A stretch of DNA of 64,000 nucleotides from Chamaecrista fasciculata (lineage: Eukaryota; Streptophyta; Magnoliopsida; Fabales; Fabaceae), in NCBI GenBank assembly GCA_003254925.1, contig QANZ01029687.1:136085-200084 (forward strand). Reading direction: 5' to 3'. Below, piece after piece: positions 45,901 through 57,355 of the stretch (position 1 is the stretch's first letter; the number at the start of each line of letters is the position of its first letter). The notes under the pieces are model-generated. The model worked only from the letters and a program-made list of their open reading frames with translations, did no database searches and was not told the origin of the DNA. The position numbers and the translations under genes are program-made.

Positions 45901-48511
45901 AAAGAGAACTACAATTTACATTACCCTCAGGAGAAAAATTAAAGAAGAGGACCAAGATTAAACCTTTTCTTTAACACCATCAACAACAGCCCACATGTAT
46001 TTCTCCTCTTGTTTCATTTTCTCCTCTTTCAGGGCCTTCTTCTCCTACAAGGACAGAAGGCAAAGAAAGTCAACATATTTTAACAGAAAGACATAATTTA
46101 CATCCTCTCAAGCAATTGCATTTTAAACTTAACGTTATTAATAAAGGCCATCTATCCCAAAATACTAATAAAACATCAAATTTATAGAGCCTCATGATGG
46201 ATTACGTGATTCACCAAGAACTGCATAAACTTAATTTCTTCTCAAGAGCTTTCAGAAATAGTCAATAAATCAATAGACATGCATTTTAAAATACAAAGTA
46301 CAGTAAGACACCATAGCACAATGATCTATTTGAAAGTAAACATCCAAGAGCACTTTGCCATTAAGTCAAAACTAAATATCATATCATAAAGTAAAAATGA
46401 ATATGTAAATCAGGCAATCTGAAAGCAAACCAATTACTCAATCAAAAGAATGAAATGATATATTGATATAATTTCTAAGATTGTCAAATGGGATTATATG
46501 AGATGCCAACTTACTTCTGAAGTCATTTGTTTCTTTTTCTCCTTTTCTTTTTGGTACCAGTCATATATAGGGGTGAAGTCGCAATCTTTCAAGTTCTGAA
46601 TTAAATGGTTCTTCCCTAGCAACTTACGCCAGTCATTCCAAAAATTATCTTTGAACCTATCCTTCTGCATATAATCTGTATCACGCATAACAGCAAACAT
46701 TGTAGCAACCTGCAACACACAGTCAAAGTTCTTGACACTAAGAAATTCCACATGAAAAAGATTTAATAAGATGGGAAACTGTAACTGTGATTCAGTGACC
46801 TCAACTCCTCAGAAAGGAAACCCAGGAACAAGAGAGAGCAGTGCCAAAATCTATGTTGCATAGGTACAGGTACTAGTATAGATGCACGTAAAGGTGTAAA
46901 TATACTAATTAAATGAAAACTATCATACAATATATAGCAGTTCTTCTAAAAATTAAATTGACGTTCAGCCTTCAATATAATCAATCAAAATAGTAACATA
47001 AGTTTCTTAAATGATCTTAGAGTTCACACCACTCTAACACAGTCAGTAAGCTACGATAATCTAAAATATTAAAGTATACATTAGTTTTTCTAATAATTGT
47101 TGAGTTAATAATAATTAATTTCAAATATTTAAGATTAAGAGTTAAAAGTTGGTAAGCCCAAATACAATATGTCCAATATTTATCAAAACTGACTTTTTTT
47201 CTAAGGAAAATACTACATAATACGCATTTTGGAGTGCGAAAGGAGTTACAAATACAAGTATAACTTGAATTTAGAAGTATTCATGCTTCATTGGCCAGAA
47301 CTTTAAGAACAATATTTTCAGAGATAAGAACTCACCTCTTCTTGCCCAGGAGTCAAATCAACTGGCCTCCCCTTATAGAGCATTTTTATCCCATGGGGCT
47401 GGTAAGGAGGTGGGAATATGACACCATTGTGAACCAATGTAGTCCATTTTTTCTGCCCATCGCCAGAGCTAGGAAGAAGTTTTGTAGATTTAGAATACTC
47501 TGAACCATTGCTTAACTTTTTGGACTTCTTCGCTGCTTTCTTAAAAGATGTGGAACCAGCCTTATTAACTTTAGTAACCTTTACTGAATTCTTCATGGAC
47601 AATGATTTATCCCCTGATGCAGCTGATTTCTTAATTCTTTGAGATATTGGAATATCATCATCGTCATCATCATCATCTACCTTCGGCTCATGCTTCACAG
47701 GCAGTTGCTTAGTTTTGATAGATGCAGCTGAATCTGAGAGCTTTGACTTCTTTGCTGAAGAGTGCAAGGAATTAGTCTTATCTAGTGGTCTCTTAACTGA
47801 TATCGAAGACAGATTTTCATGTTTGTTATTTGCATAGGAACCATCTAGATCTTTCTGAACTTTTGGAAAGGGTTTCCTCTCATTGGAGTTATCATAGTTA
47901 CTGCCAGATGTTCCCACATTAGAATTCCTTGATAACCTCGCCGACAATGGAACATCATCATCGTCGTCATCATCAGATTCTTCTGAAGGTTTCTTGACAA
48001 CAGTCAATGTAGCTTTACTAGCATGGTTAGAGTTTATCTTCAACCTAGCACTCAATGGTTTATCATCCTCAGAATCTTCAGAATTATCTTTCTCTTGTTT
48101 GATAGAGTTATTTTCCTCCTTAACATTGATGGTTATTTTCTTCTGTTCTGAAAGAGGCTTTGGTTTATCTCCTAATGAAGATAAATTTGACTTTGCTACA
48201 AGTGAATTTACAGGAGAAGTCTTAGCATGTGAAGTTGATGCTTTGGAGAGACCTACAGAAGCCAGAGTGGGTGATGCTTTGGTAGAAGGCACAGTCTTAC
48301 ACTTCTGTATGCTAGAATTTTGGCCATTGGAAGCAGGCACCTCAGAAGTATTCCTATGTAGTTGTCTATCATTACTAAGAGAGGTTGACTTTCTTACATC
48401 TGAATGCAGTTGATTTTTCTTAGCAGTGCCACTCCTTTTAAAAATTAATGGGCCATCTTCATCATCAAAGTCATCTGACACATTTAGTTTATCAGAAGCC
48501 TCGATAGCCAT
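39905..48511 (-). CDS. TOP1: DNA topoisomerase I (type IB)
   Basis: Fifteen coding exons on the minus strand: 47336-48511, 46515-46709, 45964-46044, 44528-44587, 44307-44401, 44012-44168, 43776-43901, 43075-43155, 42432-42522, 42218-42351, 40957-41025, 40766-40855, 40538-40641, 40260-40428 and 39905-39973. Phases all join, giving 898 aa, in the plant TOP1 range. The N-terminal about 380 residues are disordered, lysine- and serine-rich, with acidic runs. The core begins at [20 protein letters not shown]. All five catalytic residues are visible: Arg about 625 (LALRAGNEK), Lys 663 (FLGKDSIRY), Arg 721 (KVFRTYNAS), His 762 (ICNHQR) and the nucleophile Tyr 857 ([10 protein letters not shown]). The linker (about 770-830) is coiled coil. 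It relaxes supercoils by single-strand nicking in the nucleus. Introns hold a Mutator-like MITE and other debris. No coding lesion is seen. Confidence 0.96.
41573..41973. mobile_element. Mutator-like MITE in a TOP1 intron
   Basis: A 401 bp foldback with termini GGCAAAAGTACT on both ends and repeated 'acccccaaagtat' phrases. It is flanked by the perfect 10 bp repeat TAAGTTATAA (41563-41572 and 41974-41983). It belongs to the same family as the element at 61914. It lies between TOP1 coding exons 10 and 11. Confidence 0.85.
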
Positions 48512-51500
48512 TATTCAACAATGTGTTGGCATGTACATCACATCAATTTCTGGAGGGAAAAAAAAAAATCCCTTAAGTACCACAATGAAATTTAAAAACC
48601 AACTTTAAATTGCAGCACCAAGAAAAATAAAAATCATATTCACAGTAGTTGAGGACTGTAGATTGTCATTGCAGGAAAGGCAAGAACAACCCACTGACAC
48701 ATTCATCCAATGAAAATGATAGAGTCATTGAGCAGCATAACATTTCCAAACTGCAGTCAAATGAATACACTAGAACCTATCCCATCACTTTTAATTAAAA
48801 AACATTTGATAAAAAGTAATGAAGACAACACATGACCAATATACAAAAAATGTTGCATATACTGCCCCCCACTGAATCTAGAAATATGCCCAGTTGCACA
48901 TACTGGCTGCAAAACATCTAATCACTAACACTTAAAGGACAAGATAACAATTCTTCATACCTAAACAAGAAAAAAAAAACACTGTTGGGCACTCACGTCG
49001 AGAATTAAAAGAAGCTGAAAGAACTAACCATGATATTGTTTAAAAAAGACACCTTGTAGGTAAAACCAAAAAATGAGAATGCACATGCCCACACAGAACC
49101 AAAGGTCCATTCATAAGAAATTCAAATTAATGCAGCAAAAACACAATTTTCTCTTTCATTTCCACAGGGAAAAGAATATTTTAAATAGTCATGCCAATCA
49201 GGCAACATCAATTCATCAAGTAATGGGATAGCGGCTTCAAGGTAGTGAACTTCTGGTATCAAGTTCAATTCCCTAATAAACCAAAAAAAGAAAAAAGAAA
49301 GTTCTTAAAAACCTTTGTGAGAACAACTATTAACTTGGAATTTCACAAAAAAATTCTTGCTCCCAATACTCCTAATCTTATCTGAATATGTTGAACAGAT
49401 TTAGAATATATACATGCAAACATGTTAAACGAAAGGGAAATGCAGCTGACAAGAAGATCATAAATATTTTGACCTCAAGTCCTATTTAAGATAAATGACT
49501 ATTACAGAAATTGGGTACAAGTAACAATTCGAGTAAGTGCCTAAAACTTATCAACCAAAAACAGTAAAGAGAAAGGGTATTACCAACAAGACTGTTAGCA
49601 GTTCATTTGCCCAATATTTTGCTCATGATACCTATCCTCAAAATTTTGTCCATTAGCAGCACTACTAGGTTTTAAGTAAAGTACACTAATTGTAATTATT
49701 AAAAAATGAAATAAAATTAATGGGCAGAACTGTGTAAGAGAATCAAGTAAAAGTGATTTTCAAGCTTTTGATTTACATGTTTTAAGAGAATCACCGCATA
49801 GGCGCATACATTCAACCTTAGACTAGTTGAACACTATTACTAAGTCCAATTTACATGCATAACGGCACTACAAATGTTAACTCATTTCATTGAGCAATTG
49901 CATTCCAACATTTGTCTCGTAGTTCTAAAATTATCAGCACTACTGTTCAGTTTTCACAAACTTTTGTTTAAGTCCTTATAGAAAGAGTATACAGCAACTT
50001 GTAAGAAGCACTGTAAGACTGATTAAAAACTGACCCACTGTCCCAAATCAAACAAAAATTATTTGGTTTAAATATAAATCAAAGAAAATGTCAAAATAAA
50101 AATTTATTTTCACTTCCCCTCTTGTCCATCCTCCACAACCAAAAAATACATTTACTAAAGCCAGATTGAAGTGAGAGAAAAGTTGAAGGTATATATAATA
50201 TTGAGTCTGAAAGCTTTGGAAGTTCTTCTATGTAAGTATTCATTTAAGTTACACCAAAAAGGAGCATGAGAAGCTAATATACTTGTACTTTACCTTGTTA
50301 AAAAGGGCACATTATAGGGTACATTTGGTCAAGGAAAATATTTCCTGTTTTCATTTTCTATTTTTATGTTTTAAACTGTATTTTCCTTTTCAAATTTTCA
50401 ATATTTAAAAAACATGTTTGTTTCATAAATTCAAAATCTTGTTCATATTTGTCTTTAAATTAAGTTGACTTGATGACTATAAATTCTAGGTGTTTCTTAA
50501 TTTTATTATTATTAAATGATGATATTAATATGTTTAAATGGTTACCTTTTTGTGAAGTTAGGAAAATTCCAAAAGTTATATTTTGAAAATGCTCGAATTT
50601 TAGTCATAGTTTCATTTACAAATTTCAAAGCAATTAGAGCTCATATAATACTTCATTTACAAATGAAGAGACAAAAATAAAATAAAAAATAAAAAAGTAG
50701 CTTTATAAGTTTTCATAGCCCAAGATAATTTATAACTTATACAGCGTGTAAAAAGGTCCCTCCTAGGCATATATATGTATTTATGAGCCTCTCATATATA
50801 AAAACTCTGATATGGCTTTTTAGAATTCCAAAATTCATTGTAATTTAGCTCTCTCTCTCTCTCTCTCTTCATGCCACGACCCCAGGTTAAAAATATGCAT
50901 TGGTATATCGTACAAATTTAAGGATCCCTTAATCAAAGCTATATTTACTAGGCATCCCTTACTGTCATCTTGAAAACATGTCCTTCGAACCTCTTCGTAA
51001 AGTTCCTTATATGTTTGTCAATTGTCATAGTTGCTCCAATTACAAGCTTTATTTACACTCTGTCTCTTCTACAATTGATTGTACAATGATTATTTTTTAT
51101 ATTCTCCTCTAATGTGATTGGTCATGCAAAGATAATTTTGATGTGTCTCATTCTTATTGGAGAATTTTATACCAAAGAAAAGGAACTATTAGCCTAGTCC
51201 ATGCAGGAATTCTACACGCTTCATTTAAGACCTTTAGTTTTTAACTATGCCAATTAGAGTGAAATTTGCATCAGTCAGTAGTGATCAACTACTTGGAATA
51301 TTTGAATACAAGCTAAAGAATAATCTTATGTTAAAACACTTAAAGGTCCCCGGTGCTACAATCCACAGCATGAATGATGCATCTTTTAACAAGACAAGTA
51401 CACATGTACGCTCTCACTTATAATCTCATAATTCTCACATTTGTTAAAACTCAATCAGTTAAATTTGTTACTACACTTAGATTTTCTTGTAAGTGCAAAG

Positions 51501-52440
51501 CCAAAAAAAATCTGTAAATTTGAAGATACCAAATTTCAAAAAAGGAAGCCACTAGTGTTTACTATGGCTAAAACCAGAAAAACAGGCACATGTTAATACC
51601 AAGTACGCAACCCTCAGATAAGGCAGAACAATCACCATTGCAACTGGCATAATTTTAAAATATAGAACAAGGTCACAGTGAGCATAAGAACAGTAATGAC
51701 ATGGCCTAAAACCCTATCATAATTTCAACCTCAATAGGCCCCATCTATGCAAACACCAAAGAACCCAATTTAACCAAAAGCTCCACAAACCCCAAATAAC
51801 TAAATTTAAGACAGTCGCGTGATTCAAGAAACTCAGCTCTCCATTTCTCAACCAAAAAATACAGGAATAAGAGTAACGAAATAAACACCCCATAACAATA
51901 AGGATTGCGGGAATCACAGTAAGCACAATCTCTATTCATTTGAGGGAGTGCGGAATCAGATTCATATTGCGAAATCAATTTCATACCAAAATGAATCAAA
52001 AACAAGTAAAAAGTAGAAACATCCAATATCGAACCAGTAATGAAGGAGAGGGAATTGGCACCGAGTAGCGACGTCGTCGTCGTTGGCGGATGTTCGTCGG
52101 CGGCAATAGGTCACGACGTCACGGCGTCGCCACCAAAAAATCGATACAAGTATTGCGCGTGTGTCTTCCGTCAGCGTCGTCTGTGTTCATAGGAACATTG
52201 GAGAGGAAGAAGGAATGTAGTTTAAGGAAAAAGGTGAAATTTTTGGGATTTTGAGGAGAGTTTTTGAGGGAAGTGAAATGGAGAAAAGAGAGAAGGAATA
52301 GCCAAGTGAAAATGTACGCGGGTAGGGTTAGCGGGAAGGGAAGAAAAGATGCGATTGGTGAAGAAGAGATCCAAACAATTATAGCCCTTTGATTAATCGT
52401 TCGCTCCAGCAAGTGCCACATCGCCCATTTACTCAGAACG
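48512..52440 (-). promoter_or_regulatory. TOP1 5' leader with a long inferred leader intron, and promoter
   Basis: Just upstream of the TOP1 ATG is a strong acceptor (a pyrimidine run, then CCAG) that ends at about 48550. The GC-rich stretch at about 52062-52200, with repeated ACG/TCG words, looks like a first non-coding exon whose best donor is at 52061. This gives an inferred leader intron of about 3.5 kb. The promoter should lie upstream of about 52200. The (CT)n run at about 50850-50868 interrupts the intron. No mRNA evidence is available, so exon limits are inference. Confidence 0.5.
48665..50870 (+). repeat. Inverted duplication, left arm (TOP1 leader intron)
   Basis: This 2.2 kb is repeated in opposite orientation at 55132-57355 with only scattered differences (by eye a few percent). 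The left arm's high end is the (CT)n run. Its low end stops 154 bp before the TOP1 start codon, at the word TGTCATTGCAGGAAAGG. Confidence 0.92.
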
Positions 52441-52448
52441 CACCGTTT

Positions 52449-52503
52449 GACGATGAAGGAATAGTCAGTTCCAAAAAAAAAAAAAAGACGATGAAGGAAT
52501 AGT
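52449..52503 (+). mobile_element. Micro-insertion: L1-type tail remnant with 17 bp target duplication
   Basis: The perfect 17 bp repeat GACGATGAAGGAATAGT (52449-52465 and 52487-52503) brackets CAGTTCC plus an A14 tail. The same insertion, in inverted form, is present at 54280-54331, so it predates the inverted duplication. The related sequence at about 53002-53035 lacks it. Confidence 0.75.
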
Positions 52504-52566
52504 GTGATTTTAATTGGGCCTTCAGAAGAGAAAAATCAGAACACTGATGGTCCATTTAAAAGGAAA

Positions 52567-52995
52567 GAGTAAATTACACTTTGATACCCTGTGGTTTGAC
52601 CCTATTTCACTTTGGTACCCTGTGGTTTGAAACCTGACAATTTGGTACCTGTGATATTCTCCATTAATACTTTAGTAGGCTTTGAAGCTATTTTGTAATT
52701 TTAATCATATCAAATTTTGCAAAAATAACATATTACCCCCAAAATATTTTTAAAGTTTTCATTTTAGTCCCTAGATAATATGCATTTAGGGACCTATTTG
52801 TAATTTTGTTAAAAATTTTTTGGGGTCAATATGCAATTTTTGCAAAATTTATTATGCTTAAAATTACAAAATAGCTCTAAAGGTACCAAAGTGTTAATGG
52901 AAAATACCAAAGAGTACCAAAGTGTCAGGTGTCAAACTACATGGTACCTAAGTGAAATAGAGTCAAACCACAGGGCACCAAAGTGAAATTTACCC
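52567..52995. mobile_element. Foldback element with GTAAATTACA terminus (Mutator-like)
   Basis: The left end AGTAAATTACACTTTGATAC and the right end (inverted, GGGTAAATTTCACTTTGGTG) pair for about 100 bp, including ACCCTGTGGTTTGA. It has no coding capacity. It separates the TOP1 5' flank from the broken ARP6 copy. About 100 bp of its left end reappears inverted at about 54122-54220. No clear target duplication, as expected if rearrangement removed one side. Confidence 0.7.
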
Positions 52996-53004
52996 AAAAA
53001 AAAA

Positions 53005-53457
53005 ACACTATTCCTTCTTCTCCTTCATCATTAAAACAGTGCGTTTCGAAAATTTCACCTTTTTCCCTAAACTACGGTCCTTCTTCCTCACCAATGTTCT
53101 TATGAACACAGACGACGCAGAATACTAGTGTAGAATTTTTGGTGGTGACGCCGTGACGTGACCTATTGCCGCCGACGACGTCGCTACTCGGTATCAATTC
53201 TGTTCCTTCATTACTGGTTCGATATTGGATGTGATTTTCAGCTAGAACTTAGCAGCACCATGGTAGAGAAATGTCCACAAACTATTTGATGAAATGCCTC
53301 AATGAGCCACAGTTCACAATACTGATTATGTTTGTGCTGCTATTTTAAACCTTCAATTCCCCCCTTGAAAACATGAGAGTCTGAGTCTGAGCCATCATTT
53401 CTAAATTTTTTGTACATTCTAAACCCTATCTATGTTTTCGACTTGTCACTAACAAAC
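53005..53457 (+). promoter_or_regulatory. Promoter and 5' UTR copy in front of the broken ARP6
   Basis: 53030-53230 matches the TOP1 first-exon region (52265 down to 52030) in the direction of transcription, with roughly one difference per 8-10 bases. The shared words include ACCTATTGCCGCCGACGA and ATTACTGGTTCGATATTGG. From about 53178 to 53457 it matches the sequence in front of intact ARP6 (57356-57645) almost exactly. It therefore joins an older TOP1-like promoter to the ARP6 leader. Confidence 0.7.
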
Positions 53458-54072
53458 ATGTCCACCAACAATGTGGTAGTTCTAGACAATGGCGGAGGCC
53501 TAATCAAAGCCGGCCTCGGCGACGAGCGTGACCCTTCAACCGTCATTCCTAACTGCCTCTACCGTCCACCTTCCTCAAAGAAATGGCTCCACCCAAACCC
53601 CATCAACCCAGACACTGAATTGGACCTAACTTCTGCGTCTATTCGACGACCCATTGACATAGGTTACCAAATCAACACAGACCTCCAGCGAGAAATATGG
53701 TCCCACCTTTTCTCCTCCATTCTACACATAAACCCTTCACATTCTTCCCTCCTCCTAACAGAACCCCTCTTCACCCTTCCCTTCATTCAACGTTCCATGG
53801 ATGAGCTTGTGTTTGAAAATTTCAACTTTAAGTCCCTTTATGTGGCTAACTCACCCTCTTTGGTTCATCTCTACGAGGCTAGTCGAAGGCCTGAAGGTCT
53901 TGTATCCCGAGCTTAGTGTAGCCTTGTGGTGGATTGTGGGTTTTCATTCACACATGCCTCCCCTTTGTTTCAGAACTTCACATTGAATTATGCGTTGAAG
54001 AGAATCGATTTGGGTGGGAAAGCATTGACCAATTATCTCAAAGAGTTGGTTTCTTTTCGATCTCTTAATGTA
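53458..54072 (+). pseudogene. ARP6: ARP6 pseudogene, 5' part only
   Basis: Nearly identical to the first 610 bp of ARP6 exon 1. It starts MSTNNVVVLDNGGGLIKAGL and reads openly for 152 codons to an in-frame stop (TAG, 53914-53916) where intact ARP6 has CAG (RAQCSLVV). Homology then continues to about 54072, in the middle of exon 1, where it breaks at AATGTA into a short copy of TOP1 upstream DNA. The remaining six exons are absent. It could at most make a truncated actin-fold fragment. The copy is recent: it differs from the intact gene by a few percent. Confidence 0.92.
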
Positions 54073-54124
54073 CGCGGGTAGGGTTAGCGGGAAGGGAAGA
54101 AAAGATGTGATTGGTGAAGAAGAG
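54067..54124 (+). repeat. 58 bp patch copied from the TOP1 upstream region (direct orientation)
   Basis: 54067-54124 equals 52311-52368 with one mismatch. It joins the end of the ARP6 pseudogene (shared word AATGTA) to the inverted copy that starts at 54122 (shared word GAGA). The two short microhomologies mark template-switch type joins. Confidence 0.85.
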
Positions 54125-54331
54125 AATATCACAGGTACCAAATTGTCAGGTTTCAAACCACAGGGTACTAAAGTGAAATAGGGCCAAACTACAGGGTACC
54201 AAAGTATAATTTACTCTTTCCTTTTAAATGGACCATCAGTGTTCTGATTTTTCTCTTCTGAAGGCCCAATTAAAATCACACTATTCCTTCATCGTCTTTT
54301 TTTTTTTTTTTTGAACTGACTATTCCTTCAT
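54122..54331 (-). repeat. Inverted duplication, outer part of right arm
   Basis: This is the reverse complement of 52453-52663: part of the foldback element, the intervening flank and the micro-insertion. It runs straight into the assembly gap. The arm resumes at 55132. Confidence 0.9.
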
Positions 54332-55131
54332 NNNNNNNNNNNNNNNNNNNNNNNNNNNNNNNNNNNNNNNNNNNNNNNNNNNNNNNNNNNNNNNNNNNNN
54401 NNNNNNNNNNNNNNNNNNNNNNNNNNNNNNNNNNNNNNNNNNNNNNNNNNNNNNNNNNNNNNNNNNNNNNNNNNNNNNNNNNNNNNNNNNNNNNNNNNNN
54501 NNNNNNNNNNNNNNNNNNNNNNNNNNNNNNNNNNNNNNNNNNNNNNNNNNNNNNNNNNNNNNNNNNNNNNNNNNNNNNNNNNNNNNNNNNNNNNNNNNNN
54601 NNNNNNNNNNNNNNNNNNNNNNNNNNNNNNNNNNNNNNNNNNNNNNNNNNNNNNNNNNNNNNNNNNNNNNNNNNNNNNNNNNNNNNNNNNNNNNNNNNNN
54701 NNNNNNNNNNNNNNNNNNNNNNNNNNNNNNNNNNNNNNNNNNNNNNNNNNNNNNNNNNNNNNNNNNNNNNNNNNNNNNNNNNNNNNNNNNNNNNNNNNNN
54801 NNNNNNNNNNNNNNNNNNNNNNNNNNNNNNNNNNNNNNNNNNNNNNNNNNNNNNNNNNNNNNNNNNNNNNNNNNNNNNNNNNNNNNNNNNNNNNNNNNNN
54901 NNNNNNNNNNNNNNNNNNNNNNNNNNNNNNNNNNNNNNNNNNNNNNNNNNNNNNNNNNNNNNNNNNNNNNNNNNNNNNNNNNNNNNNNNNNNNNNNNNNN
55001 NNNNNNNNNNNNNNNNNNNNNNNNNNNNNNNNNNNNNNNNNNNNNNNNNNNNNNNNNNNNNNNNNNNNNNNNNNNNNNNNNNNNNNNNNNNNNNNNNNNN
55101 NNNNNNNNNNNNNNNNNNNNNNNNNNNNNNN
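54332..55131. other. Assembly gap (800 N)
   Basis: By alignment with the left arm, the missing piece should correspond to 52452 down to 50871, about 1.58 kb, so the 800 N length is probably a placeholder or hides a deletion. The gap ends in an (AG)n run at 55132-55173. Confidence 0.98.
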
Positions 55132-55175
<44 letters not shown>

Positions 55176-57355
55176 AAATTACAATGAATTTTGGAATTCT
55201 AAAAAGTCAGATCAGAGTTTTTATATATGAGAGGCTCATAAATACATATATATGCCTCAGAGGAGGGACCTTTTTACACGCTGTATATAAATTATCTTGG
55301 GCTATGAAAACTTATAAAGCTACTTTTTTATTTTTTATTTTATTTTTGTCTCTTCATTTGTAAATGAAGTATTATATGAGCTCTAATTGCTTTGAAATTT
55401 GTAAATGAAACTATGACTAAAATTCGAGCATTTTCAAAATATAACTTTTGGAATTTTCCTAACTTCACAAAAAGGTAACCATTTAAACATATTAATATCA
55501 TCATTTAATAATAATAAAATTAAGAAACACCTAGAATTTATAGTCATCATGTCAACTTAATTTAAAGACAAATATGAACAAGATTTTGAATTTATGAAAC
55601 AAACATGTTTTTTAAATATTGAAAATTTGAAAAGGAAAATACAGTTTAAAACATAAAAATAGAAAATGAAAACAGGAAATATTTTCCTTGACCAAATGTA
55701 CCCTAATATGTGTCCTTTTTAACAAGGTAAAGTACAAGTATATTAGCTTCTCATGCTCCTTTTTGGTGTAACTTATATTAATACTTACATAGAAGAACTT
55801 CCAAAGCTTTCAGACTCAATATTATATATACCTTCAACTTTTCTCTCACTTCAATCTGGCTTTAGTAAATGTATTTTTTGGTTGTGGAGGATGGACAAGA
55901 GGGGAAGTGAAAATAAATTTTTATTTTGACATTTTCTTTGATTTATATTTAAACCAAATAATTTTTGTTTGATTTGGGACAGTGGGTCAGTTTTTAATCA
56001 GTCTTACAGTGCTTCTTACAAGTTGCTGTATACTCTTTCTATAAGGACTTAAACAAAAGTTTGTGAAAACTGAACAGTAGTGCTGATAATTTTAGACCTA
56101 CGAGACAAATGTTGGAATGCAATTGCTCAATGAAATGAGTTAACATTTGTAGTGCCGTTATGCATGTAAATTGGACTTAGTAATAGTGTTCAACTAGTCT
56201 AAGGTTGAATGTATGCGCCTATGCGGTGATTCTCTTAAAACATGTAAATCAAAAGCTTGAAAATCACTTTTACTTGATTCTCTTACACAGTTCTGCCCAT
56301 TAATTTTATTTCATTTTTTAATAATTACAATTAGTGTACTTTACTTAAAACCTAGTAGTGCTGCTAATGGACAAAATTTTGAGGATAGGTATCATGAGCA
56401 AAATATTGGGCAAATGAACTGCTAACAGTCTTGTTGGTAATACCCTTTCTCTTTACTGTTTTTGGTTGATAAGTTTTAGGCACTTACTCGAATTGTTACT
56501 TGTACCCAATTTCTGTAATAGTCATTTATCTTAAATAGGACTTGAGGTCAAAATATTTATGATCTTCTTGTCAGCTGCATTTCCCTTTCGTTTAACATGT
56601 TTGCATGTATATATTCTAAATCTGTTCAACATATTCAGATAAGATTAGGAGTATTGGGAGCAAGAATTTTTTTGTGAAATTCCAAGTTAATAGTTGTTCT
56701 CACAAAGGTTTTTAAGAACTTTCTTTTTTCTTTTTTTGGTTTATTAGGGAATTGAACTTGATACCAGAAGTTCACTACCTTGAAGCCGCTATCCCATTAC
56801 TTGATGAATTGATGTTGCCTGATTGGCATGACTATTTAAAATATTCTTTTCCCTGTGGAAATGAAAGAGAAAATTGTGTTTTTGCTGCATTAATTTGAAT
56901 TTCTTATGAATGGACCTTTGGTTCTGTGTGGGCATGTGCATTCTCATTTTTTGGTTTTACCTACAAGGTGTCTTTTTTAAACAATATCATGGTTAGTTCT
57001 TTCAGCTTCTTTTAATTCTCGACGTGAGTGCCCAACAGTGTTTTTTTTTTCTTGTTTAGGTATGAAGAATTGTTATCTTGTCCTTTAAGTGTTAGTGATT
57101 AGATGTTTTGCAGCCAGTATGTGCAACTGGGCATATTTCTAGATTCAGTGGGGGGCAGTATATGCAACATTTTTTGTATATTGGTCATGTGTTGTCTTCA
57201 TTACTTTTTATCAAATGTTTTTTAATTAAAAGTGATGGGATAGGTTCTAGTGTATTCATTTGACTGCAGTTTGGAAATGTTATGCTGCTTAATGACTCTA
57301 TCATTTTCATTAGATGAATGTGTCAGTGGGTTGTTCTTGCCTTTCCTGCAATGAC
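55132..57355 (-). repeat. Inverted duplication, right arm (copy of TOP1 leader intron) upstream of ARP6
   Basis: The reverse complement of 48665-50870, with small differences (for example extra bases at 55260 and an alternative in the (AG)n length). It ends at 57355 within TGACGACG. The sequence then jumps to the TOP1 first-exon-like words CGTCGCTACTCGG and the ARP6 leader. In the ARP6 transcription direction this is TOP1 leader DNA in TOP1 sense. Confidence 0.92.

Noticed and set aside
52119-52421. 100-codon minus-strand ORF in the TOP1 promoter region
   Set aside because: It lies in the inferred TOP1 5' leader and promoter, has no domain, and is not kept open in the related copy at 53030-53230.
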